Positions 1 through 6,415 of a DNA stretch of 8,951 nucleotides are shown piece by piece (position 1 is the stretch's first letter; each line of letters starts with the position of its first letter). The DNA is from an uncultured Wenzhouxiangella sp. (GTDB taxonomy: Bacteria > Pseudomonadota > Gammaproteobacteria > Xanthomonadales > Wenzhouxiangellaceae): assembly GCA_937876395.1 (NCBI GenBank), contig CALEIM010000029.1, forward strand, positions 1 through 8,951, read 5' to 3'. Position numbers and translations under genes: made by a program. The notes under the pieces were generated by a model. The model did no database searches. It had not been told where the DNA came from and saw nothing but the letters and a program-made list of their open reading frames with translations.

Positions 1-438
1 GAGCCCCATGCCGTAGGGCCGGCCCGCGTCGAGCAGCTCGTCGACGACCTCGTGCAGCTGGTTGACCTTGATCGGGTAGATGCCCTGATAGACGTTGTCG
101 TACTCCGCCTCGGCAATCGCCGCGCGAAACGCCTCGTTGATGCGCTTGACCTGCGCGCGCAGCACGTCCTGAAAGCGGATCAGGACAGGGAACTGCAGGC
201 CACGACGGCGCAGTTCCTCGACGATCGCAGTGACGTCCATCGTCGTAGACGCCGCGTCGAGCGCACGCACGGCGACATGCCCTTCCTCGTTGATGAAGAA
301 GTACGGCTCGCCCCAGCTGCGGATGCGGTACAACTCGGCGGAATCCTCAATGGACCATGCAGGCGGCTCTGCGGCCGGCGGCTTCTCCGCCGGAGACGCA
401 TGGCTCACCGCGCTCGCGGCGGGCGGCGTCGGCGCCAT
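1..438 (-). CDS. speA: Biosynthetic arginine decarboxylase, N-terminal part (runs off left edge)
   Basis: PLP-dependent enzyme converting arginine to agmatine, the first step of the agmatine route to putrescine. It is cytoplasmic. The 146 codons visible read without a stop to base 1. Residues 28-55 (starting WSIEDSAELYRI, with FINEEGHV near 48-55) match the SpeA opening. VYQGIYPIKVNQ around 116-127 is the conserved strand carrying the PLP-binding lysine, here K124. The family is about 630-650 aa, so some 500 residues lie off the window. I chose the ATG at 438. An AGGAG (451-455) lies 12 nt upstream, which is longer than ideal, and the first ~25 residues are alanine/proline-rich and not conserved. 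The first few codons lie in sequence that also encodes conserved-looking pepN residues, so the true start may be elsewhere, for example further inside. The wording of the conserved segments resembles SpeA from outside the Gammaproteobacteria more than the Xanthomonas type; that is an impression from memory, not a search. Confidence 0.88.
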   Translation of the reverse strand, partial: MAPTPPAASAVSHASPAEKPPAAEPPAWSIEDSAELYRIRSWGEPYFFINEEGHVAVRALDAASTTMDVTAIVEELRRRGLQFPVLIRFQDVLRAQVKRINEAFRAAIAEAEYDNVYQGIYPIKVNQLHEVVDELLDAGRPYGMGL

Positions 439-2470
439 CAGACGACCAGGCTCCTGTGGGTGCCAGCGCGTCAAAGCGACGGACCAGCGCCGGCTCCAGA
501 CGCTGACCGAGCCGGGCTTTCAAGGCTTTGCGCGCGGCGTGAATCGCCGCCACATCAACCGAGTCACGGCTTTGGGCCAGCTCACTTTCGGATGGCAGGC
601 TCAACAGCTCAGCGGCCAGTGCCGGGTCGTCAGCGGAGTTTTCCAGGGCCGCAGCCCAGGCGTCGATCAGCAGTGCGGCGTCGGCCATATCAACGCCGTC
701 GATCATGGTAATGAGCACACGTTCGCTCAGGCGGCGCATGGCCTGCCAGCGGCTGAAGGGGTCCGAATCAAAGCCGGCCAGGCGGGCCAGATCATGATCA
801 GACCAGTCGTATTCGAGCCGGACGGGTGCGGAGAAATCGCGCAGCAGCGAAGGCAGTGCCGCCGCCGGCAGGCCGGAAAAGCGGAACTCGGTCTCGTGCT
901 CGCTGAGCACAAGCAGGCGCGTGTGTTCTCCGGGCGAGGTTTCCCCGGCCAGGGTGACCGGCAGCGGCCGATTGTTCGAGTCGAGAAAACCGATCTGGAT
1001 CGGGATCATCAAGGGGCTAATGTCGCGATTGCCCGGATGATCGGGCAGCCGCTGGCGCAAACTCAAAACCAGCTCGCCGGCCGCTTCGTCATAGCGCGTT
1101 TCTGCTTCAACGGTGGGTGTTCCGACCTGGGTGTACCAGCGCTCGAACTGATCCAGGTCAGCGTCATTGGCAGCGGCCATGGCGCGCCGGAAATCGTCGC
1201 AGCTCACCGCCTCACCGTCGTGTCGCTCAAAGTACAAGTCCATACCGCGCCGAAAACCCGCCTGTCCGAACAGCGTCTGGTACATGCGCACCACTTCAGC
1301 CCCTTTTTCGTAAATGGTGGCGGTGTAGAAATTGTTGATTTCCGTGTAGCGTTCAGGACGTACCGGATGCGCCATCGGGCCGGCGTCTTCGGGAAACTGG
1401 CGCGCCATCAGGGCATTCACATCCTGAATGCGCTTGACCCCGCGCGAGCGCAGATCGGCGCTGAATTCCTGGTCGCGAAAGACCGTCAGGCCTTCTTTCA
1501 GGGTGAGCTGGAACCAGTCGCGACAGGTGACCCGGTTGCCGGTCCAGTTATGAAAATATTCATGTCCGATGACCGATTCAATCGCCTCGAAATCGTCATC
1601 CGTGGCGGTTTCACGATCGGCCAGCAGGTAGCGGGCATTGAAGATATTGAGGCTCTTGTTTTCCATCGCTCCCATATTGAAATCGTGGGTGGCGACGACG
1701 TGAAACACATCCAGGTCATACTCCAGGCCAAAGCGCTGTTCGTCCCAGGCCATGGCGCGCTTGAGACTCAGGATGGCGTGCTCAAGGCGCTCGATGTTCT
1801 CCGCTTCGGAATAGAACTTCAGTGCCACCTCCCGCCCGGAGCCGGTGGTGTAGCGGTCGCTGCGCTCGGCCAGGTCGCCGGCAACAATGGCAAACAGATA
1901 GCTCGGCTTGGGAAATGGATCTTCCCAGACGGCAAAGTGACGGCCACCGCCGGCGTCGCCGGAATCAACCAGATTGCCGTTGGACAGCAGTACCGGAAAC
2001 TGCTCGCGCGCACCGCTCAGACGCACACGGTAGCGGGCCATCACATCGGGTCGGTCAAGAAACCAGGTGATCTTGCGAAAGCCTTCCGCCTCGCACTGGC
2101 TCAGCAGCGCACGTCCGCTGCGGTACAGGCCTTCAAGCGCCGTATTGCGCTCCGGGCTGATGACCACCTCGGTCGTCACTTCGGCCTGATCGGGCAGATC
2201 CTTGATGATCAAAAGCCCCTCGGCAGTGCGCTCCTCGAAATCAACGGCCTGCCCGTCAAGCTCAACGCGCCGGGTATCAAGTCCAACCCCCGACAGGCGC
2301 AGTGGTTCAGCCGCTACGTCCGGATTGCGGCGCAGGCGCATCCGGCTGATGACCCGGGTGCTGGCTGGATCAAGATCAAAATCCAGATCGACTTCATCCA
2401 GCCACCAGGCCGGCGGCCGATACTCCTTGCGCAAAACCGGGGTTCGGGGCTGATCACCGCGTGCAGGCAT
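347..2470 (-). CDS. pepN: Aminopeptidase N (M1 family), C-terminally truncated
   Basis: Zinc aminopeptidase of the M1 family, the main broad-specificity cytoplasmic aminopeptidase in many Gammaproteobacteria; it removes N-terminal residues from peptides. Visible marks: the family opening KEYRPPAWWLDEVDLDF (15-31), substrate-binding GAMEN (267-271), zinc site HEYFH (303-307) with the third ligand E326 (HExxH-18x-E), and catalytic Y387. All are offset by about six from E. coli PepN, so the catalytic domains are intact. The start at 2470 has AAGGA six bases upstream. The protein is 707 aa, against about 870 for the family. Homology appears to persist to GADAARR (ending near residue 685), where E. 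coli continues with a long helical domain. The last 22 residues are instead an out-of-frame reading of the speA 5' end. About 190 residues of domain IV are therefore missing. In PepN that domain caps the active site, so activity or stability is doubtful. It may be a pseudogene or an assembly join. Confidence 0.93.
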   Translation of the reverse strand: MPARGDQPRTPVLRKEYRPPAWWLDEVDLDFDLDPASTRVISRMRLRRNPDVAAEPLRLSGVGLDTRRVELDGQAVDFEERTAEGLLIIKDLPDQAEVTTEVVISPERNTALEGLYRSGRALLSQCEAEGFRKITWFLDRPDVMARYRVRLSGAREQFPVLLSNGNLVDSGDAGGGRHFAVWEDPFPKPSYLFAIVAGDLAERSDRYTTGSGREVALKFYSEAENIERLEHAILSLKRAMAWDEQRFGLEYDLDVFHVVATHDFNMGAMENKSLNIFNARYLLADRETATDDDFEAIESVIGHEYFHNWTGNRVTCRDWFQLTLKEGLTVFRDQEFSADLRSRGVKRIQDVNALMARQFPEDAGPMAHPVRPERYTEINNFYTATIYEKGAEVVRMYQTLFGQAGFRRGMDLYFERHDGEAVSCDDFRRAMAAANDADLDQFERWYTQVGTPTVEAETRYDEAAGELVLSLRQRLPDHPGNRDISPLMIPIQIGFLDSNNRPLPVTLAGETSPGEHTRLLVLSEHETEFRFSGLPAAALPSLLRDFSAPVRLEYDWSDHDLARLAGFDSDPFSRWQAMRRLSERVLITMIDGVDMADAALLIDAWAAALENSADDPALAAELLSLPSESELAQSRDSVDVAAIHAARKALKARLGQRLEPALVRRFDALAPTGAWSSDGADAARRERGEPCVSGGEAAGRRAACMVH
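404..420 (-). other. Junction where pepN homology stops and speA begins
   Basis: Reading pepN down the minus strand, family-like sequence (LAPTGAWSSDGADAARR) ends at about base 416. The expected continuation (ALRN-type helix and ~190 more residues) is absent. Within a few bases the sequence becomes alanine/proline-rich speA N-terminus in another frame. This is the likely breakpoint of a deletion, insertion or contig chimera. I saw no repeat or IS end at the junction. The exact base is uncertain by about ±10. Confidence 0.6.
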
Positions 2471-2494
2471 GCTGGTTCCTTATAGAATTGAAAG
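2471..2494. promoter_or_regulatory. 24-bp divergent start region between pepN and the dehydratase gene
   Basis: Only 24 bases separate the two divergent ATGs. On the minus strand AAGGA lies six bases before the pepN ATG and is a normal ribosome binding site. On the plus strand TATAGAAT (2481-2488) sits just before the dehydratase ATG at 2495 and looks like a -10 element. It would put transcription start at or near the ATG. There is no convincing Shine-Dalgarno for this gene and no clear -35 at 16-18 bp, so the promoter call is weak. Promoter elements for both genes would have to overlap the opposing coding sequences. Confidence 0.35.
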
Positions 2495-3466
2495 ATGTTT
2501 ACCCATTCCGCGCTGCAGCCTGACGACGTACTTGCCGCCCGCGAGCGAATCAGGTCGCTGGTTCGCAAGACGCCGGTTATGCGCTCGGACACGCTCAACG
2601 ATTTGACGGGCAGCGAGCTGTTTTTCAAGTGTGAGCATCTGCAGCATACGGGTTCGTTCAAGGCCAGGGGCGCGAGCCACGCCGTTTCCCTGCTGCCGGC
2701 GGACTGTCCGGGCGTGGCTACCCATTCCTCGGGCAATCATGGCGCGGCGCTGGCCTGGGCCGCGGCTCAGCGCGGCATGCGCGCCGAGATTGTCGTGCCG
2801 GAAGGCGCGGTCGCTGCAAAAATCGAAAATATCCGGCGCTTCGGCGGACAAGTTCATTTTTGCGCAGCAAACCAGGCTGCACGCGAAGCAGCACTTGCCA
2901 AGCTGCTTGCCGATACAGGCCTGGTGGCAATTCCACCCTATGACGATGACCGCATTATCGCCGGCCAGGCCAGCGCGGCGCTGGAACTGCTCGAACAGGT
3001 CAGCGCGCTCGATACCCTGATCGCCCCGGTCGGCGGCGGCGGCCTGCTGGCAGGCACCGCGTTGGCCGCGCTTACCCAGGGGAGCAGGCCGAAAGTAATC
3101 GGCCTTGAGCCGGCCGGAGCGGATGACACGATACGCTCTCTGGCAGCCGGTCGGCGCGTCACCAACCATCACCCTGTAACGATGGCTGACGGCCTGCGCG
3201 CCATGGTCGGCGAGCGCAATCTGGAAATCATCGCAGCTCATGTCGACCGGGTGCTGGGCGTAGATGAGCCCGACATTGTGACCGCTCTGGACCTGATCAG
3301 GTGCGAACTTCACCAGCGCGTCGAGCCATCGGCCGCCGTTGCCCTGGCCGGCATTTTGGCCCATCCGAAAAGTTTCAGTGGCCGGCGGGTCGGCGTGATC
3401 CTCAGCGGCGGCAATCTGGACCTCAGCACGACCTTGCCCCCAGCCGGGCGGCGGCTGGTATCCTGA
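2495..3466 (+). CDS. PLP-dependent serine/threonine dehydratase, serine racemase-like
   Basis: Fold-type II PLP enzyme of the threonine dehydratase/serine racemase family. It deaminates L-serine or L-threonine to pyruvate or 2-oxobutanoate and may also racemise serine. It has 323 aa and no ACT regulatory domain, so it is not a standard biosynthetic IlvA. Visible: HTGSFKARGA with the PLP lysine K56; SSGNHG (78-83), with S79 at the position of the serine racemase re-face serine; a GGGG phosphate loop (180-183); E205-x3-A209-x-D211 in LEPAGADD, matching the divalent-cation site of eukaryotic serine racemase; and ILSGGN (302-307), with S304 near the pyridine nitrogen. TdcB-type enzymes typically have SAGNHAQG where this one has SSGNHG. 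The start at 2495 fits the family N-terminus. It is divergent from pepN, and sixA follows after 33 bp on the same strand. The family is certain; the dominant reaction (dehydratase or racemase) is not. Confidence 0.88.
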   Translation: MFTHSALQPDDVLAARERIRSLVRKTPVMRSDTLNDLTGSELFFKCEHLQHTGSFKARGASHAVSLLPADCPGVATHSSGNHGAALAWAAAQRGMRAEIVVPEGAVAAKIENIRRFGGQVHFCAANQAAREAALAKLLADTGLVAIPPYDDDRIIAGQASAALELLEQVSALDTLIAPVGGGGLLAGTALAALTQGSRPKVIGLEPAGADDTIRSLAAGRRVTNHHPVTMADGLRAMVGERNLEIIAAHVDRVLGVDEPDIVTALDLIRCELHQRVEPSAAVALAGILAHPKSFSGRRVGVILSGGNLDLSTTLPPAGRRLVS

Positions 3467-3499
3467 GCTGTTCGAAACACAAGGAAATCGTGCTCACTT

Positions 3500-3976
3500 A
3501 TGGAGCTTTGGCTTTTACGTCATGCCCGGGCCCGTCCGGCGACGTCGAATGAGAAAGACCGTGACCGTCAGTTGACGGAATCAGGGCGTGAAACGGCCCG
3601 CAAGCTGGGGAAATGGATCGAGTCATCCGGGCTTGCCGTGCCGGTTCAGGTGCGCGTTTCTCCCGCCGCGCGCACACGCGAGACCGCGCGCCTGGTGCTG
3701 GACGGTCTGGAGGCCCCGGAGCAGGTTGTCGAGCGCGCCCTGTGGGAGGCGCTTGAGGAAGATCTGATCGGTATTCTCCGCGACCATCGGGACACCGACT
3801 CGCTGCTACTGGTCGGTCACAACCCGAGCTTTGAGTGGCTGGTCCAGTGGCTGACCAATCAGCGCCCGCGCCTCGGGATGCAGCCGGGCACGCTGGCGAT
3901 TATCAATCTTGATCGCGAGCTCGCCCCCGGCTGCGGCCAGATTCGCGAGCTGGTTCAGCCCAATGATCTGACGTAG
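3500..3976 (+). CDS. sixA: Phosphohistidine phosphatase SixA
   Basis: Small histidine-phosphatase superfamily (phosphoglycerate mutase fold) enzyme of 158 aa, the usual SixA length. It removes phosphate from phosphohistidine in proteins; in E. coli the reported targets are the ArcB HPt domain and the nitrogen phosphotransferase protein NPr. Visible: the N-terminal RHA motif with nucleophile H8 (MELWLLRHARA), the SPAARTRETA segment (54-63) supplying the second arginine, and LLVGHNPSFEWL (103-114) with H107. The start at 3500 gives the standard family N-terminus, and no other in-frame start lies nearby. AAGGAA (3481-3486) is 13-14 bases upstream, too far for a good ribosome site, so initiation may be weak. 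It is 33 bp downstream of the dehydratase and possibly cotranscribed. Its end overlaps the convergent msrC by 22 bp. The target in this organism cannot be read from context. Confidence 0.9.
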   Translation: MELWLLRHARARPATSNEKDRDRQLTESGRETARKLGKWIESSGLAVPVQVRVSPAARTRETARLVLDGLEAPEQVVERALWEALEEDLIGILRDHRDTDSLLLVGHNPSFEWLVQWLTNQRPRLGMQPGTLAIINLDRELAPGCGQIRELVQPNDLT

Positions 3977-4443
3977 GCGTCCGCCAGAGCCTCGATTCCC
4001 TGCTGGTCGCGGACGCTGAAACGGCCTGGTTCGGGGCTGTCGATATCGATCACGCCGATGACTTCATCGGCCCGGATCAGGGGCACGACCAGTTCTGAGC
4101 GCGAGGCGGCATCGCAGACGATGTGGCCGTCAAACGCATCGACATCATCGACCAGCAGGGATTTTTGGCTGGCCGCGGCTGTGCCACACACGCCGTGACC
4201 CAGCGCGATTCGCACGCAGGCCGGCTGGCCCTGAAAGGGGCCGACGATCAGCTCGTCACCTTCAAGAAAATAGAATCCGGCCCAGTTGATTTGCGGCAGG
4301 GAATGAAAAATCAGGGCGCTGAGATTGGCTGCATTGGCAATCGGGTGCTGCTCGCCAGACAGCAGGCTTTTGGCCTGTTTGAGCAGTATGGAGTAGTCGA
4401 CATCGGTCGCATTCAAAGCCCGGACAACAGTTTCTTCGCTCAT
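3955..4443 (-). CDS. msrC: Free methionine-(R)-sulfoxide reductase (GAF domain)
   Basis: A single GAF-domain enzyme that reduces free L-methionine-(R)-sulfoxide to methionine, using a disulfide relay recharged by thioredoxin; cytoplasmic. It is 162 aa, a typical length. Visible: NWAGFYF (53-59), GPFQGQPACVRI (68-79), GHGVCGTAAA (82-91), HIVCDAASRSELVVPL (107-122) and GVIDIDSP. The three family cysteines are present as C76, C86 and C110, with the same 10- and 24-residue spacing as E. coli C84, C94 and C118. The start at 4443 has AGGA eight bases upstream and overlaps the DUF938 stop in an ATGA. It is the last gene of the hutG-hutF-DUF938-msrC run. Its end overlaps the convergent sixA by 22 bp, and I see no hairpin terminator there. 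Confidence 0.93.
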   Translation of the reverse strand: MSEETVVRALNATDVDYSILLKQAKSLLSGEQHPIANAANLSALIFHSLPQINWAGFYFLEGDELIVGPFQGQPACVRIALGHGVCGTAAASQKSLLVDDVDAFDGHIVCDAASRSELVVPLIRADEVIGVIDIDSPEPGRFSVRDQQGIEALADAYVRSLG

Positions 4444-5045
4444 CGGTTTTTCCTGAAAATCAGCAGTCGGTTATTGGCCGGCATGGCGATGTCGGCCTCG
4501 TGGTGCCAGCCGCAGGTGTTAGCGGCGCGGACCAGTTCAGTATGGTCGCGCAGCCCCATGTCCGAACTGCGGCGGCGCAGCTCGGCATCGAAGCGGCGGT
4601 TGCTGTCGGTATCAAAACGCCCGCCCTGCTGGAACGGCCCGTAAATAATGAGCAGACCGCCGCCTGCCACGCGCTCGGCCGCCCGGCGCAGCAGCTTGGC
4701 TGTGTGGCCCCAGGGCATGATGTGCAGGGTGTTGGCGGTAAATACGCAGTCAAACGGTCCAGCCGGCCAGCTCGCCTTATCGAGCACGTCGAGGGTCAGC
4801 GGCTCGGGCAGTTCCGGAGCCTGTTCGGCCAGATCGTGCCGCAGGGGTTCGACCCGGCCCGGAATTTCGCTGCTCTGCCAGAGCAGATCAGGTTGCCTGG
4901 AATGGAACCAGGCCGCGTGCTGACCGGTGCCCGAACCGATCTCAAGCACCCGCGCCGGACCGGTAAGCCAATGTTTGAGGACCCGCTGAATGGGCTCGCG
5001 ATTGCGCTCGGCCGCGGGTGAGTGCTGATGTGCGAAGGCGCTCAT
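4440..5045 (-). CDS. DUF938 family class I SAM-dependent methyltransferase
   Basis: 201-aa Rossmann-fold methyltransferase of the DUF938 family, substrate unknown to me. Visible: motif I VLEIGSGTGQHAAWF (33-47) for S-adenosylmethionine binding; an acidic residue at the end of strand 2 (SSEIPG, near 60); FTANTLHIMPW (102-112), the DUF938 hallmark; IIYGPFQQGGRFDTDSN (133-149); and GLRD (164-167). DUF938 proteins are common in Proteobacteria and some eukaryotes and usually stand near housekeeping genes. The start overlaps the hutF stop in an ATGA, and the end overlaps the msrC start in another ATGA, so translational coupling is likely. There is no strong separate ribosome site; GAAAG lies about 14 bases upstream. 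The operon does not reveal the methyl acceptor. Confidence 0.9.
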   Translation of the reverse strand: MSAFAHQHSPAAERNREPIQRVLKHWLTGPARVLEIGSGTGQHAAWFHSRQPDLLWQSSEIPGRVEPLRHDLAEQAPELPEPLTLDVLDKASWPAGPFDCVFTANTLHIMPWGHTAKLLRRAAERVAGGGLLIIYGPFQQGGRFDTDSNRRFDAELRRRSSDMGLRDHTELVRAANTCGWHHEADIAMPANNRLLIFRKNR

Positions 5046-6415
5046 GATCGGGTCGATCTTTCAACCAGGCGGCGCCGAAGCTGCGCCATGCGCTCGTCAA
5101 GTTCAGCGCGCTGGCGATGCTGGCCGCCGTGCACCACTTGCTCGCCGGCGACCCAGACCTGATCAATCATGCCGGCCTGGTGGGCAAAAACGAAGCTGTC
5201 GAGCTGTTCTGCCGCCGGCAGGCCCGACAGCAGCGGATGGGCCGGATTGAGCACCAGAAAATCGGCCCGCCGACCCACGCGCAGCTCACCGGCCGGCTGG
5301 TTCAATGCCCGCGCACCTTCGGCTGCCAGGCTTTGCCATAATGCGCTGGCAATGTGTTCGCCCGGCCGGCCGAGCAGGTTGCGCTGGCCAAGACGCAGGC
5401 GCTGGCCCCATTCGAGCAGACGCAGTTCCTCGGCTGCCGAGGTGACCAGATTGCTGTCAGAGCCAATGGCAATGTGCCCGCCCCGATCAAGGTACTCACG
5501 CACCGGAAACAGGCCATCACCCAGATCGGCTTCGGTGGTCGGGCAGATCACCACCGCCGCGCCACTGGCGGCCATTGCCTGGCGCTCTGACGGGCTGGCA
5601 TGGGTGGCGTGAATCAGACTGAAGCGCTGATCGGCTTTGACGTTGTCGAGCAACCATTCAACCGGACGACAGCCGTGCGCTTCAAGGCAGGCTTCGACTT
5701 CAGCCGGCTGCTCGGAGATGTGCAGATGCAGCGGACAATCCGGCAGTCGGGCGAGCAGTTCGGGCAAATCGCGGGCATCGACCGCGCGCAGCGAATGCGG
5801 CGCCACGCCGAGGCGGTGGTGACTGTTGCCGGTCTCGCGGGTCAGAGTTTCAACCAGGGCCACAAGCTCATCGAGCGACAGTCCAAAATCGCGCTGGCGC
5901 TCTCCGAGCGGCTGACGACCGAAGCCGCCATAGCGATACCACACCGGTAGCAGGGTCAGCGCGCAGCCGGCCTGTGTACCGGCGGCCAGCAGTTGCCGGG
6001 ATGTTTTCAGCGGTGCCTGACCTGCCAGACGGTGCGGATAGTGAAACTCACCGGTGCTGGTATAGCCGCCTTCGAGCAGCTCCATGAAGCCGTATTCGGC
6101 AAGCAGGGTGAAATCCTCCCCGTCTATCAGCCCCAACGCGGCGTACATGCGCTCGCGCCAACTCCAGAAGCTGTCACCGTCATCTCCGCGCTGCCCGGTC
6201 AGGCCGGCGATCAGGCGCTGGTGAATATGGGAATGGGCGTTGACCATGCCGGGCACAACGACACCCTTGAGCTGCTGGTCGGCAGGCTGTGGCTGAGCGG
6301 GACGGATCGTGATAATCCGGCCGTCGGCATCGCAGTCGATAGTCTGGTTCTGGCGCCAGCCGTCCGGCAGCAGCACGTCCGGACAATGAAAGCTCTGGGC
6401 GCTCACGGTCGCCAT
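5042..6415 (-). CDS. hutF: Formimidoylglutamate deiminase
   Basis: Amidohydrolase-superfamily metalloenzyme converting N-formimidoyl-L-glutamate to N-formyl-L-glutamate plus ammonia, step four of the five-step histidine degradation pathway. With the ATG at 6415 it is 457 aa, typical of HutF. Visible: metal ligands H61 and H63 (PGMVNAHSHIHQR), H232 (LHLHISEQ), H269 (IHATHAS) and D320 (GSDSN). Family markers include DSFWSWRERMY (81-91), STGEFHYPH (120-128), RPVEWLLDNV (250-259), CPTTEADLGDGLFP (291-304) and ELRLLEWGQRLR. The reading frame stays open to an ATG at 6481, but those 22 residues lie within hutG and have no family character. ATG 6415 overlaps hutG by 13 nt. A GTG at 6406 would give a GTGA overlap like the other junctions, with GGA about nine bases upstream, and is a real alternative. 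Its stop overlaps the DUF938 start by 4 nt. Confidence 0.95.
   Translation of the reverse strand: MATVSAQSFHCPDVLLPDGWRQNQTIDCDADGRIITIRPAQPQPADQQLKGVVVPGMVNAHSHIHQRLIAGLTGQRGDDGDSFWSWRERMYAALGLIDGEDFTLLAEYGFMELLEGGYTSTGEFHYPHRLAGQAPLKTSRQLLAAGTQAGCALTLLPVWYRYGGFGRQPLGERQRDFGLSLDELVALVETLTRETGNSHHRLGVAPHSLRAVDARDLPELLARLPDCPLHLHISEQPAEVEACLEAHGCRPVEWLLDNVKADQRFSLIHATHASPSERQAMAASGAAVVICPTTEADLGDGLFPVREYLDRGGHIAIGSDSNLVTSAAEELRLLEWGQRLRLGQRNLLGRPGEHIASALWQSLAAEGARALNQPAGELRVGRRADFLVLNPAHPLLSGLPAAEQLDSFVFAHQAGMIDQVWVAGEQVVHGGQHRQRAELDERMAQLRRRLVERSTRS

Noticed and set aside
230..2485. 751-codon open frame on the plus strand
   Set aside because: It lies wholly antisense to pepN, whose motifs (GAMEN, HEYFH) are unmistakable. 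Its translation has no recognisable domain. Long antisense frames are common opposite GC-rich genes.
2480..3364. 294-codon minus-strand frame opposite the dehydratase
   Set aside because: Antisense shadow of a clear PLP enzyme gene; the product is low-similarity and glutamine/arginine-rich, with no start context.
3910..3930. GCGAGCTCGC palindrome near the end of sixA as a terminator or operator
   Set aside because: Ten-base self-complementary sequence inside coding sequence with no loop or T-tract; expected by chance in GC-rich DNA.
4123..5021. Two 173-codon plus-strand frames opposite msrC and the DUF938 gene
   Set aside because: Both are shadows of genes with clear motifs and 4-nt operon overlaps.
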